Under the pieces are notes generated by a model that was not told the DNA's origin, searched no databases, and saw nothing but the letters and a program-made list of their open reading frames with translations. The translations under genes and the position numbers were made by a program. Positions 9,067 to 16,506 of a DNA stretch of 64,000 nt are shown in pieces. The first letter of the stretch is position 1, and each line of letters starts with the position of its first letter. This stretch comes from Novosphingobium barchaimii LL02 (lineage in GTDB: Bacteria > Pseudomonadota > Alphaproteobacteria > Sphingomonadales > Sphingomonadaceae): positions 918,668 to 982,667 of the forward strand of contig NZ_KQ130452.1 of NCBI RefSeq assembly GCF_001046635.1. Reading direction: 5' to 3'.

Positions 9067-9882
9067 ATGGGCAACCCTGTGGGCAGCTTCATCTGGTATG
9101 AACTGATGACCGGCGATGCCGATGCCGCCGCCGCGTTCTATGGCACCGTCGTGGGCTGGAAGATCGGCGCCAACGTCATGCCGGACGCGGGCATGGACTA
9201 CCGCATGATCGAGCGTATCGACGGCGGCGGCGCGGGCTGCGGCTATTCCGGCGGCGTCCTCGCCCTCACCGACGAGATGATCGGCGGCGGCGCGAAGCCG
9301 GGCTGGCTCGGCTACATCCATGTCCCCGATGTCGACGCTGAAGTTGCCGCGATCGTGGCTGAGGGCGGCGCTGTCCATATGCCTGCCACCACCATGGACG
9401 GCGTGGGCCGCATGGCCATGGTTGCCGACCCGCTCGGCGGCGCCTTTTACCTGATGACCCCGCAGCCGCCCGAAGACGATCCCGATGCGACCAGCGACGT
9501 TTTCACCGTCGATAAGCCGCAGACGATCCGCTGGAACGAGCTCGTCACCCCGGACGACGATGCGGCGGTGGCGTTCTACACAAAGCACTTCGGCTGGACC
9601 CAGGAAGGCGCGATGCCAATGGGTGAGCTGGGCGATTACCGCTTCATCCAGAACGAGGGCATCGGCATCGGCGCCGTGATGAAGAAGGCCGATTTCATGC
9701 CGGTCTCGGGCTGGGCCTATTACATCGGTGTCGACGACATCGACCGCGCCCTGGCCGCCGTAAACAACGGTGGCGGCAAGGCGATGGGGGATCCCCGGCA
9801 GATCCCCGGGGGCGAATACACCGTCCACGCATTCGACCCGCAGGGCGCCTATTTCGGGCTGGTCGGGCCAAGGGCGGGATGA
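9067..9882 (+). CDS. tandem VOC-domain protein
   Basis: A 271-aa protein with two glyoxalase-fold modules: residues about 5-135 (FIWYELMTGDADAAAAFYG ... PLGGAFYLM) and about 145-271 (WNELVTPDDDAAVAFYTKHFGW ... DPQGAYFGLVG). This layout resembles the actinobacterial CFP30B/27-kDa antigen group, whose reaction is unknown. It begins 2 bp after the DUF1428 gene. It is followed by a 76-bp gap holding a hairpin and a LexA-like box, so it may end the first transcription unit of the block. Confidence 0.88.
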   Translation: MGNPVGSFIWYELMTGDADAAAAFYGTVVGWKIGANVMPDAGMDYRMIERIDGGGAGCGYSGGVLALTDEMIGGGAKPGWLGYIHVPDVDAEVAAIVAEGGAVHMPATTMDGVGRMAMVADPLGGAFYLMTPQPPEDDPDATSDVFTVDKPQTIRWNELVTPDDDAAVAFYTKHFGWTQEGAMPMGELGDYRFIQNEGIGIGAVMKKADFMPVSGWAYYIGVDDIDRALAAVNNGGGKAMGDPRQIPGGEYTVHAFDPQGAYFGLVGPRAG

Positions 9883-9887
9883 GCAAC

Positions 9888-9909
9888 CAGGGCGGTTGAC
9901 GCCGCCCTG
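9888..9909 (+). terminator. hairpin inside the VOC/GST block
   Basis: An 8-bp perfect stem (CAGGGCGG with CCGCCCTG) and 6-base loop begins 5 bp after the tandem VOC stop. No T-run follows, so it could be a weak terminator, an attenuator or an mRNA-processing hairpin separating the two halves of the gene block. Confidence 0.4.
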
Positions 9910-9924
9910 ATGTTCCATCAATGT
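9896..9924 (+). promoter_or_regulatory. possible internal promoter of the GST block
   Basis: TTGACG (9896-9901), a 17-base spacer and CAATGT (9919-9924) resemble a sigma-70 promoter with a good -35 and weak -10. The LexA-like box overlaps the -10, as expected for a repressed promoter. The -35 lies in the hairpin loop. This is inference from pattern alone. Confidence 0.25.
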
Positions 9925-9926
9925 TC
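9912..9926 (+). promoter_or_regulatory. LexA (SOS) box candidate, GTTC-N7-GTTC
   Basis: GTTCCATCAATGTTC is an exact GTTC-N7-GTTC direct repeat, the alphaproteobacterial LexA operator, with an AT-rich spacer. It lies 33 bp upstream of the second GST start in the only sizeable gap of the gene block. If real, the second half of the block (9959-13069) would be induced by DNA damage. Confidence 0.45.
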
Positions 9927-9958
9927 CACCGATTGAAGTACACTGCGGGAGACAGCCG

Positions 9959-10585
9959 ATGGCCGACTACACCTTCTTCACGAACCCCATGTCGCGCGGC
10001 CAGATCGCCCGCTGGGCTCTGCACGAAGCTGGCGCAAAGTACGAACAGGTGCTGGTCGACTGGAAGGACAAGCCAAGCGCCTTCCTTGCCGCCAACCCGA
10101 TGGGTAAGGTGCCCACCATCGTCCATCACGTAGAGGCCGGCGACCGCGTAGTGACCGAGGCCGCTGCGATCTGCCTCTACCTCGCGGAGATGCACCCCGA
10201 GGCGGGCCTGCTCCCCAACGATGGCGAGATGGCGGACTACTACCGCTGGACGCTGTTCGCCTCCGGCCCGATCGAGCAGGCGATCACCTCGCGCGCGCTC
10301 AAGTTCGAACCCAAGCCCGATCAGGAGATGATGGCCGGCTGGGGCAGTTTCGAGCGGACAATCCACACCATCGACGAAAAGCTGACCGCCGACACCTGGG
10401 TCTGCGGAGAACGCTTCACCATGGCCGATGTCTATGTCGGCAGCGCTATCGACTGGGGGCTGACCTTCGGCATCATGCCGCCGATGCCCTCGCTGGTCGG
10501 CTATGCCGAGCGTTGCCAGGCCCGCCCCGCCTACAAGGCCGCAAAGTCCATAGACGGCAAGCTGATAGAGGAGATGAAAAAATGA
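9959..10585 (+). CDS. glutathione S-transferase family protein (second of three)
   Basis: A 208-aa GST with an N-terminal thioredoxin-like domain (MADYTFFTNPMSRGQIARWALHE region; Ser12 sits where the catalytic Ser/Cys/Tyr is expected), NPMGKVPTIV with the cis-Pro, and TEAAAICLYLAE binding the glutathione gamma-glutamyl group. The helical C-terminal half has RFTMADVYVGSAI. The gene follows the 76-bp gap carrying a LexA-like box, has GGGAG before the ATG, and overlaps the next VOC gene by 4 bp (ATGA). It may head a second transcription unit. The substrate is unknown. Confidence 0.92.
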   Translation: MADYTFFTNPMSRGQIARWALHEAGAKYEQVLVDWKDKPSAFLAANPMGKVPTIVHHVEAGDRVVTEAAAICLYLAEMHPEAGLLPNDGEMADYYRWTLFASGPIEQAITSRALKFEPKPDQEMMAGWGSFERTIHTIDEKLTADTWVCGERFTMADVYVGSAIDWGLTFGIMPPMPSLVGYAERCQARPAYKAAKSIDGKLIEEMKK

Positions 10586-11076
10586 CAGGCGTAACTAAAG
10601 CCCGCATCTGCCTTTGGTACAACGGCGACGCCGAAGATGCCGCGAACTTCTACTCAACGGTGTTCCCCGATACCCGCGTGGTTTCCGTGCAGCGATCCCC
10701 CGCCGACTATCCTGATGGCCTGTTGGGCAACGTGCTGGTGGTCGAATTCTCTGTGATGGGGATCGACTGCATCGGCCTCAACGGCGGCGACCAGTTCCCG
10801 CAGTCCGAGAGCTTTTCGTTCCAGATCGCGACCGACACCCAAGAGGAAACCGACCGCTACTGGAACGCCATCGTCGACAACGACGGGCAGGAAAGCATGT
10901 GCGGCTGGTGCAAGGACAAGTGGGGCCTCAACTGGCAGATCACCCCGCGCGCTCTCACCAATGCGATGTCCAGCCCCGACCGCGCGGCGGCGGCCCGCGC
11001 CATGCAGGCCATGATGACAATGCGCAAGATCGACATCGCCGGCATCGAAGCGGCCTTTGCGGGCGAAACGGCCTGA
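10582..11076 (+). CDS. PhnB-like VOC family protein
   Basis: A 164-aa protein of the PhnB/3-demethylubiquinone-methyltransferase-like VOC group, seen from ARICLWYNGDAEDAANFYSTVFPDT at the start, LNGGDQFPQSESFSFQ in the middle, and GWCKDKWGLNWQITP near residue 120. The C-terminal MQAMMTMRKIDIAGIEAAFAG tail is typical of the group. The start ATG overlaps the GST stop, giving translational coupling. Proteins of this kind are annotated widely but have no agreed function; the glutathione setting here suggests an adduct-processing role. Confidence 0.88.
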   Translation: MTGVTKARICLWYNGDAEDAANFYSTVFPDTRVVSVQRSPADYPDGLLGNVLVVEFSVMGIDCIGLNGGDQFPQSESFSFQIATDTQEETDRYWNAIVDNDGQESMCGWCKDKWGLNWQITPRALTNAMSSPDRAAAARAMQAMMTMRKIDIAGIEAAFAGETA

Positions 11077-11083
11077 TCCCGCC

Positions 11084-11482
11084 ATGGGCGTCGAACTCAA
11101 CCACACCATCGTCTGGTGCCGCGATCGTCAGGTCTCGGCTGACTTTTTCGCCGCAATCTACGGCTTGGCCGAACCGTTCGACCTGTTCCGCTTCCGCGTG
11201 GTCAAACTGGCGAATGGCGTATCGCTCGATTTTGCGGAAAAACACGGGCTGGTCGCGCCCCAGCACTATGCAATGCTGGTCGACGAAAGCACCTTCGACG
11301 CCGTTCTCTCACGCATCGAAGCACGAGGACTGACGTACTGGGCCGATCCCATGCGCACCCGCGCAGGCGAGATCAATCGAAACGACGGCGGCCGCGGCCT
11401 CTACTTCGAAGACCCGGACGGTCACGTCCTCGAAGCCCTGACCGTGCCTTACGGCGGATTTGCACGAAAGGATGAGGGATGA
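11084..11482 (+). CDS. VOC family protein, small
   Basis: A 132-aa single VOC module: MGVELNHTIVWCRDRQVSADFFAAIYGL with an early His ligand candidate (His7), and the closing strand GLYFEDPDGHVLEAL with the Glu ligand. The ATG at 11084 is chosen over an upstream TTG that would overlap the preceding gene. It lies 7 bp after the PhnB-like gene and overlaps the third GST by 4 bp, so the three are translated from one message. The presence of His and Glu positions suggests a metal-binding enzyme rather than a binding protein. Confidence 0.87.
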   Translation: MGVELNHTIVWCRDRQVSADFFAAIYGLAEPFDLFRFRVVKLANGVSLDFAEKHGLVAPQHYAMLVDESTFDAVLSRIEARGLTYWADPMRTRAGEINRNDGGRGLYFEDPDGHVLEALTVPYGGFARKDEG

Positions 11483-12132
11483 CCCTCGCACTCTACGGCC
11501 ACCCCTTCTCGTCCTACACCTGGAAGGCTCGAATCGCGCTGCTTGCGGCCGAGCTGGACCACGAATTCCTGATTCTCGACGCCGACCATCCCGAACATGC
11601 GCAAGCCGTTCGATTTGCCGGACCTCAGGGCAAGTTCCCTGTGCTGCGCGACGGCGAGAACCTGCTGTTCGAGGCTACCTCGATCATCGAATATCTCTCC
11701 GTCCACCACGCCCCTGCCGACATGCTGGTCCCGTCGGACCCGGACGCAGCGATTGGAATCAGGATGATGGACCGGGTCTTCGACAACTACGTCATGGGCC
11801 CCATGCAGGACGTCGTGAACGAATACCTTCGGGACGGTGACAACCCCGACACGGTGCGGGTTGCCGAAGCCCGCGCCCGGCTGGAACGCAGTTACGCATG
11901 GCTGGAAGGCTGGCTGCATTTCTATCCCGAGATGGATTACGTCACCCTGATCGAATGCGCCGCCGCGCCGTCGCTGTTCTATGCCGACTGGGTTCACCCG
12001 ATCCCCGAAGCCCTGCCGCGCCTGCGCGAGTGGCGCGCCCGCCTGCTCAGCCTGCCCGCCGTGCGCACCTGCGTCGAGGAAGCGCGCCCCTACCGCGCCG
12101 GCTTCCCGCTCGGCGCTCCTGACAGAGACTGA
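11479..12132 (+). CDS. glutathione S-transferase family protein (third of three)
   Basis: A 217-aa GST: MTLALYGHPFSSYTWKARIAL opens the thioredoxin-like domain (Ser11/Ser12 at the active-site position), PQGKFPVLRDG holds the cis-Pro, and LLFEATSIIEYLS holds the glutathione-binding Glu-Ala-Thr. The helical C-terminal half reads DYVTLIECAAAPSLFYADWV. ATGA overlap with the VOC gene upstream; 11 bp before the SRPBCC gene. It differs from the other two GSTs at the active-site segment, so the three are not recent copies and may handle different substrates. Confidence 0.91.
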   Translation: MTLALYGHPFSSYTWKARIALLAAELDHEFLILDADHPEHAQAVRFAGPQGKFPVLRDGENLLFEATSIIEYLSVHHAPADMLVPSDPDAAIGIRMMDRVFDNYVMGPMQDVVNEYLRDGDNPDTVRVAEARARLERSYAWLEGWLHFYPEMDYVTLIECAAAPSLFYADWVHPIPEALPRLREWRARLLSLPAVRTCVEEARPYRAGFPLGAPDRD

Positions 12133-12143
12133 AGGAGAAACCG

Positions 12144-12593
12144 ATGTCCAACGAACTGTCGATCACACGCCTCATCGCCGCGCCTCCGGCAAAAGTCTGG
12201 GATGTGCTGGCGGAACGGCAGAACGAATGGTGGTGCCCGGTTCCGTGGCGCGCCGAAGTCGACCATCAGGACCGCCGCCCCGGCGGTGTCTGCAAGATGA
12301 CGATGTACGGCCCCGAGGGCGAAGTGATGCCCCAGAACGGCATGTACCTCGCCTATGACGAGGGCCGCCGCTTCATCACCACCGACGCCGTGGTCGACGA
12401 TTTCCAGCCAAACGGCCCTTTCATGATCGGCATCTGGGAAATCGCCCCGGAAGGCGAAGGCACCCGCTATACCGCCACCGCCCGCCACTGGACGGAGGAC
12501 ACCATGAACCAGCACGCAGAAATGGGCTTCACCGAAGGCTGGACCGCCTGCGCCGACCAACTCGCCGCCATCTGCGAGAACGAAGCGGGATGA
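12144..12593 (+). CDS. SRPBCC (AHSA1-like) family protein
   Basis: A 149-aa START/Bet v1-fold protein of the AHSA1-like group: ISRLIAAPPAKVWDVLAE-type opening, RPGGVCKMTMYGPEG, and the amphipathic C-terminal helix MNQHAEMGFTEGWTACADQLAA. The fold binds hydrophobic ligands; some members are cyclases or hydrolases. A good ribosome binding site (AAGGAG) precedes the ATG. It overlaps the GFA gene by 4 bp. Its place in a GST/VOC operon suggests binding or conversion of a hydrophobic electrophile or its conjugate. Confidence 0.88.
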   Translation: MSNELSITRLIAAPPAKVWDVLAERQNEWWCPVPWRAEVDHQDRRPGGVCKMTMYGPEGEVMPQNGMYLAYDEGRRFITTDAVVDDFQPNGPFMIGIWEIAPEGEGTRYTATARHWTEDTMNQHAEMGFTEGWTACADQLAAICENEAG

Positions 12594-13069
12594 CCACCCT
12601 CGAGGGCGGCTGTTCCTGCGGTGAAGTGCGCTATCGCCTGCTCGGCGCCCCGATCGTCGTCCACTGCTGCCATTGCAGGGCGTGTCAGCGCGAATCGGGA
12701 GCATCCTTCGCCCTCAACGCGGTGATCGAGGCTCACCGGGTAGAAACCCTCAGCGGCGCGCCGGAATGCGTGGACACTCCTTCCGAAAGCGGCAAAGGCC
12801 AGGCAATCTTGCGCTGCCGTTCGTGCCGGGTCGCCCTCTGGAGCCATTATGGCGGGCCCGGCCCGGCCGCCAGTTTCGTGCGCGTCGGCACGCTCGACGA
12901 TCCCGATGCCTGCCCCCCGGATGTCCATGTGTTTGCCCGTAGCCGTCAGAAGTGGGTGAAGATTCCCGAAGGCGCCGAAAGCTATGAGATTTTCTATTCC
13001 GGCAAGGACGTGCCGCGCATCTACGGCGAAGAAGGCGCGGCCCGCTGGCGCGCCGTCATGGGCCGCTAG
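12590..13069 (+). CDS. GFA family zinc protein (Gfa/CENP-V fold)
   Basis: A 159-aa protein of the glutathione-dependent formaldehyde-activating enzyme family. Zinc ligands are visible: GGCSCG near residues 7-10, HCCHCRACQ near 25-33 and the CRSC pair near 75-78. The founding member, Paracoccus Gfa, speeds formation of S-hydroxymethyl-glutathione, though most relatives lack a proven reaction. It is the last gene of the co-directional block and ends 1 bp before the convergent J-domain gene. Together with three GSTs it strengthens the view that the block handles glutathione conjugates. Confidence 0.9.
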   Translation: MTTLEGGCSCGEVRYRLLGAPIVVHCCHCRACQRESGASFALNAVIEAHRVETLSGAPECVDTPSESGKGQAILRCRSCRVALWSHYGGPGPAASFVRVGTLDDPDACPPDVHVFARSRQKWVKIPEGAESYEIFYSGKDVPRIYGEEGAARWRAVMGR

Positions 13070-13070
13070 A

Positions 13071-13661
13071 TCACGCGAACGCCGCCGCCTTCTTCAATGT
13101 CTGATACGCCTCGACCACGCCCTGCAATTTCACCGCATGACTATGATCGCCCCCGTTGTGGTCGGGGTGATATTGCCGTAGCAGCCGCGTGTAGCGCATC
13201 CGCAGCGTCTTGCGGTCTATGCTCGCATCCAGCCCCAATACGCCCAGCGCCTGCCGCTCGGCAGGTGAGAAGCCTGCCTTTTCGGCCTGCATTTCCGCGC
13301 GGCGCCGATTTACATGCGCTTTCGCCCGCGCCGAGATCGCTTCCAGCGGATCGGCGTAGTCCCGCCAGCGCGGCGCCTCGTCCACGCCTGCATCCGGGCG
13401 GAACGCGCGGGTCTGCGTCTCCCAGCCATGCAGCGGCGACTGCGCGCGCAGGATCTCCTCGGTGTCCATGCCGTCGAAATAATCGTAGCCGGAATTGAAC
13501 TGGCGAACATGGTCGAGACAGAACCAGAGGTAGTCGCCCGGACCGTCAAAACCGGAGGGGCGACCGCCCGGCGCACGGAACTCACCCGCTTCCTCGCACC
13601 CCGGCCATGTGCACTCGCGCCCGCCGGATTCGACCCTGCCATGAAATCTATGCTGTCTCAC
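13071..13661 (-). CDS. J-domain protein with N-terminal Cys motif
   Basis: A 196-aa DnaJ-class co-chaperone of the alphaproteobacterial type with the J-domain at the C-terminus; the essential His-Pro-Asp is at residues 165-167 (RQYHPDHNGG). The N-terminal part has ECTWPGCEEAGEFRAP and FCLDH, a putative metal-binding set conserved in this family. The only start in this frame before a stop is GTG at 13661. It is divergent from bolA with 40 bp between starts. In many alphaproteobacteria this gene, bolA and cobS are close neighbours; here cobS lies 6.4 kb away. Confidence 0.92.
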   Translation of the reverse strand: MRQHRFHGRVESGGRECTWPGCEEAGEFRAPGGRPSGFDGPGDYLWFCLDHVRQFNSGYDYFDGMDTEEILRAQSPLHGWETQTRAFRPDAGVDEAPRWRDYADPLEAISARAKAHVNRRRAEMQAEKAGFSPAERQALGVLGLDASIDRKTLRMRYTRLLRQYHPDHNGGDHSHAVKLQGVVEAYQTLKKAAAFA

Positions 13662-13701
13662 CGGCTTTCAGATGGGGCAAGGATCGCCTAAATGGAACCC
13701 C

Positions 13702-13974
13702 ATGACCGGACCACTTGCACTTGAAATGCAGCAATTGCTCATTGCTGCCTTCGCACCCACCGCGCTCGACGTGGTCAACGACTCCGCCAGCCACAGCGGC
13801 CACAGCGGCGACGATGGCAGCGGCGAATCGCATTTCACAATCTTGATCGAGAGCGAAAAATTCGCCGGCGTCTCTCGCCTTCAACGCCAACGTCTGGTGA
13901 ACGCCGCGCTGGGCGACATCCCCGGAAACCGCGTCCACGCCGTCGCCATCAAGGCCCGCGCCCCCGGAGAATGA
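13702..13974 (+). CDS. BolA family protein
   Basis: A 90-aa BolA-fold protein. Motifs: [11 protein letters not shown] (ligand-binding His residues), [11 protein letters not shown] and [17 protein letters not shown], the helix-turn region typical of BolA. Such proteins pair with monothiol glutaredoxins to handle iron-sulfur clusters or act in iron and morphology control. The ATG at 13702 gives the usual length; an upstream in-frame ATG would add 10 residues. It is divergent from the J-domain gene and followed by a GC-rich hairpin before hisG. Confidence 0.93.
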   Translation: MTGPLALEMQQLLIAAFAPTALDVVNDSASHSGHSGDDGSGESHFTILIESEKFAGVSRLQRQRLVNAALGDIPGNRVHAVAIKARAPGE

Positions 13975-13983
13975 AGGGCAACC

Positions 13984-14012
13984 GCCCGGCCCGCCACACG
14001 AACGGGCCGGGC
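13984..14012 (+). terminator. GC-rich hairpin between bolA and hisG
   Basis: A perfect 10-bp stem (GCCCGGCCCG with CGGGCCGGGC) and 9-base loop starts 10 bp after the bolA stop. No T-run follows. Position and strength fit a terminator separating bolA from the his genes. Confidence 0.5.
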
Positions 14013-14066
14013 CACGATATTCATCACCATTGCCCTTTGCGGCCTTCCCGCCTAAACGCGCGCACC

Positions 14067-14720
14067 ATGCCGACACCTCTGACTTTCGCCGTGCCCAAGG
14101 GCCGTATCCTTGACGAAGCGTTGCCCCTGATGGCGCGCGCCGGTGTGGTGCCCGAGGCAGAGTTCCACGACAAGAAGTCGCGCGCGCTCTCCTTCGCCTG
14201 CGAAAACAGCGACATGCGCCTGATCCGCGTGCGCGCTTTCGACGTTGCAACCTTCGTTGCGCACGGCGCCGCGCAAGTCGGCATCGTCGGTTCCGACGTG
14301 GTCGAGGAGTTCGCCTACTCCGACCTTTACGCGCCTGTAGACCTCGACATCGGTCATTGCCGCCTCTCGGTGGCGGAACTCGTGGGCGAAACCGGCGGCC
14401 CCCTACCCTCGCACTTGCGCATCGCCAGCAAGTACCCCAGCCTCACCCGCCGCCACTTCGAAAAGCTGGGCGTGCAGGCAGAGGTGGTGAAGCTGAATGG
14501 CGCGATGGAACTGGCCCCCATGCTCGGCCTGTCGAGCCGGATCGTCGATCTGGTCTCCACCGGCCGCACGTTGAAGGAAAACGGCCTCGTCGAGACCAGC
14601 CGTATTCTCGACATTTCCGCGCGCCTGATCGTCAACCGCGCGGCGCTCAAGACCGATGACCGCGTCGCCGCTCTGGTCGAGGCGTTCCGCGCCCTCGTGG
14701 CCGAAAAAGTACCGGCCTGA
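14067..14720 (+). CDS. hisG: ATP phosphoribosyltransferase, short form
   Basis: Catalyses the first step of histidine synthesis, joining ATP and PRPP. The 217-aa product begins [19 protein letters not shown] and has the PRPP-binding region [14 protein letters not shown]. The length is that of the short HisG form, which lacks the regulatory C-terminal domain and in known cases needs HisZ for activity and histidine feedback. No hisZ is in this window. The ATG at 14067 is the natural start; the frame extends upstream without homology. The stop overlaps the hisD start (TGATG), so the two are translationally coupled. Confidence 0.96.
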   Translation: MPTPLTFAVPKGRILDEALPLMARAGVVPEAEFHDKKSRALSFACENSDMRLIRVRAFDVATFVAHGAAQVGIVGSDVVEEFAYSDLYAPVDLDIGHCRLSVAELVGETGGPLPSHLRIASKYPSLTRRHFEKLGVQAEVVKLNGAMELAPMLGLSSRIVDLVSTGRTLKENGLVETSRILDISARLIVNRAALKTDDRVAALVEAFRALVAEKVPA

Positions 14721-16012
14721 TGCTGCGTCTTTCAAGCAGCGATCCCGATTTCGCCGAGGCGTTCGCCCGCGTCGTCAGTGACCGCCGCGAGAGCGCGGTC
14801 GATGTCGCCGATGATGTCGCCGCGATCATCAAGGCTGTGCGCGCTCGCGGTGACGAAGCGCTGGCCGAATACACCGCGAAGTTCGACGGCCATGACCTCG
14901 ACGTGACCGGCTGGCAGGTTGACGCAGAAGCCTGCAAGGCGGCGTTCGACGCGCTGACGCCTGAGCTTCGCAGCGCCCTCGAACTCGCCGCGAGCCGCAT
15001 CCGCGCCTATCATGAGGCACAGGTTCCCGAAGACCGCGATTACACCGACGATGCCGGGGTGCGCCTCGGCGCGACCTGGAGCCCGGTCGATGCCGCCGGG
15101 CTCTATGTTCCCGGTGGACGCGCGGCCTATCCCTCCTCATTGCTGATGAACGCCATTCCGGCCAAGGTGGCAGGAGTAGAGCGCCTCGTGGTCGTAACCC
15201 CGACGCCCAAGGGGGACGTAAATCCGCTGGTCCTGGCCGCCGCCCACCTTGCAGGCGTGGACGAAGTATGGCGCGTGGGCGGGGCCCATGCCGTAGCCGC
15301 GCTGGCCTATGGCACCGATCGGATCGCGCCCGTGGACGTAGTCACCGGCCCCGGCAATGCCTGGGTAGCCGAGGCCAAGCGCCAGCTTTACGGCGTCGTT
15401 GGTATCGACATGGTAGCCGGCCCCAGCGAAATCCTCGTCATCGCGGACGCCAGGAACGATGCTCACCGGATCGCCGCCGACCTGCTCAGCCAGGCGGAGC
15501 ACGACCCGACCTCGCAGTCGATCCTCATCACCGACGACACGTCGTTCGCACAGGCCGTTGCAGACGCCGTCGAAGTGGAACTTTCGGCCCTCGCCACGCA
15601 GGAAACCGCGCGGACCAGCTGGACCGACAACGGCGTCATCATCAATGTCGCCAGCTTCGATGAAGCCCCCGCGCTCGCCAATGCGCTGGCCGCCGAACAC
15701 GTCGAGATCGCCACCGACGATCCGGAGGGCCTGATGCGCAGCATCCGTCATGCAGGCTCGGTATTCCTTGGCCGCATGACCCCAGAAGCGGTCGGCGATT
15801 ACGTCGCCGGTCCCAATCACGTCCTGCCCACCGGGCGGCGTGCACGGTTTTCCTCGGGGCTTTCGGTTCTCGATTTCATGAAGCGCACCAGCTTCATCCA
15901 GCTCGACCAGGCGGCTCTGGAGGCTATCGGCCCCGCCGCCGTCGCCCTTGCCGATGCGGAAGGGCTTCCCGCGCACGCGCGCTCCATTTCCATAAGGCTC
16001 GGCCAGTCATGA
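14720..16012 (+). CDS. hisD: histidinol dehydrogenase
   Basis: A zinc enzyme that oxidises L-histidinol to histidine in two NAD-dependent steps, the end of the pathway. The 430-aa product has all landmarks: GRAAYPSSLLMNAIPAKVAG, GPGNAWVAEAKR, AGPSEILVIAD, the zinc-site segment SQAEHDP, and the C-terminal GPNHVLPTGRRARFSSGLSV. The start ATG overlaps the hisG stop and the stop overlaps the nusB start (ATGA), so hisG-hisD-nusB form one coupled operon, a common alphaproteobacterial arrangement. Confidence 0.98.
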   Translation: MLRLSSSDPDFAEAFARVVSDRRESAVDVADDVAAIIKAVRARGDEALAEYTAKFDGHDLDVTGWQVDAEACKAAFDALTPELRSALELAASRIRAYHEAQVPEDRDYTDDAGVRLGATWSPVDAAGLYVPGGRAAYPSSLLMNAIPAKVAGVERLVVVTPTPKGDVNPLVLAAAHLAGVDEVWRVGGAHAVAALAYGTDRIAPVDVVTGPGNAWVAEAKRQLYGVVGIDMVAGPSEILVIADARNDAHRIAADLLSQAEHDPTSQSILITDDTSFAQAVADAVEVELSALATQETARTSWTDNGVIINVASFDEAPALANALAAEHVEIATDDPEGLMRSIRHAGSVFLGRMTPEAVGDYVAGPNHVLPTGRRARFSSGLSVLDFMKRTSFIQLDQAALEAIGPAAVALADAEGLPAHARSISIRLGQS

Positions 16013-16464
16013 CCACCAGCAAGACCCAAGCAAAGCAGGCGCGCGCAGCAGCCCGCTTGTCCGCCGTCCAGGCGCTTTACCAGTTCGACATGGAAGGCAC
16101 TCAGCTGCCGATCCTGCTCGACGAGTTCCATCGCCACCGCCTCGGCATGGAAATCGACGACGCGCAATTCGCCAGGGCTGACGTCGCGTTCTTCGACGAT
16201 GTGGTGAAGGGTGTGGTCGCACGCCGCGACGAGATCGACGAACTGCTGTCGTCCAAGCTCTCTGAGGGCTGGTCGCTGGGCCGTCTCGACAAGACCATGC
16301 TTCAGATCCTGCGCGCCGGCGTATACGAGCTGATGGCCCGCCCCGACGTGCCCACCGGCGCCGCGATCAGCGAATACCTTGACGTGTGCCACGCCTTCTT
16401 CGACCCGCGCGAGGCGAAGTTCCTCAACGGTGTGCTGGATTCGGTGGCGAAGTCGGTTCGCTGA
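16009..16464 (+). CDS. nusB: transcription antitermination factor NusB
   Basis: An RNA-binding helical protein that joins NusE (S10) at boxA sequences for rRNA antitermination. The 151-aa product has the basic start KTQAKQARAAARLSAVQALYQFDMEGT, the central LGRLDKTMLQILRAGVYEL and the closing FLNGVLDSVAK, all NusB signatures. ATGA overlap with hisD; thiL follows after 42 bp. The nusB-thiL pairing is widespread. Confidence 0.96.
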   Translation: MTTSKTQAKQARAAARLSAVQALYQFDMEGTQLPILLDEFHRHRLGMEIDDAQFARADVAFFDDVVKGVVARRDEIDELLSSKLSEGWSLGRLDKTMLQILRAGVYELMARPDVPTGAAISEYLDVCHAFFDPREAKFLNGVLDSVAKSVR

Positions 16465-16506
16465 GCTGGACTCGACTTGCGAATCCGCTGAGCGCATCAC
16501 CGCCTG

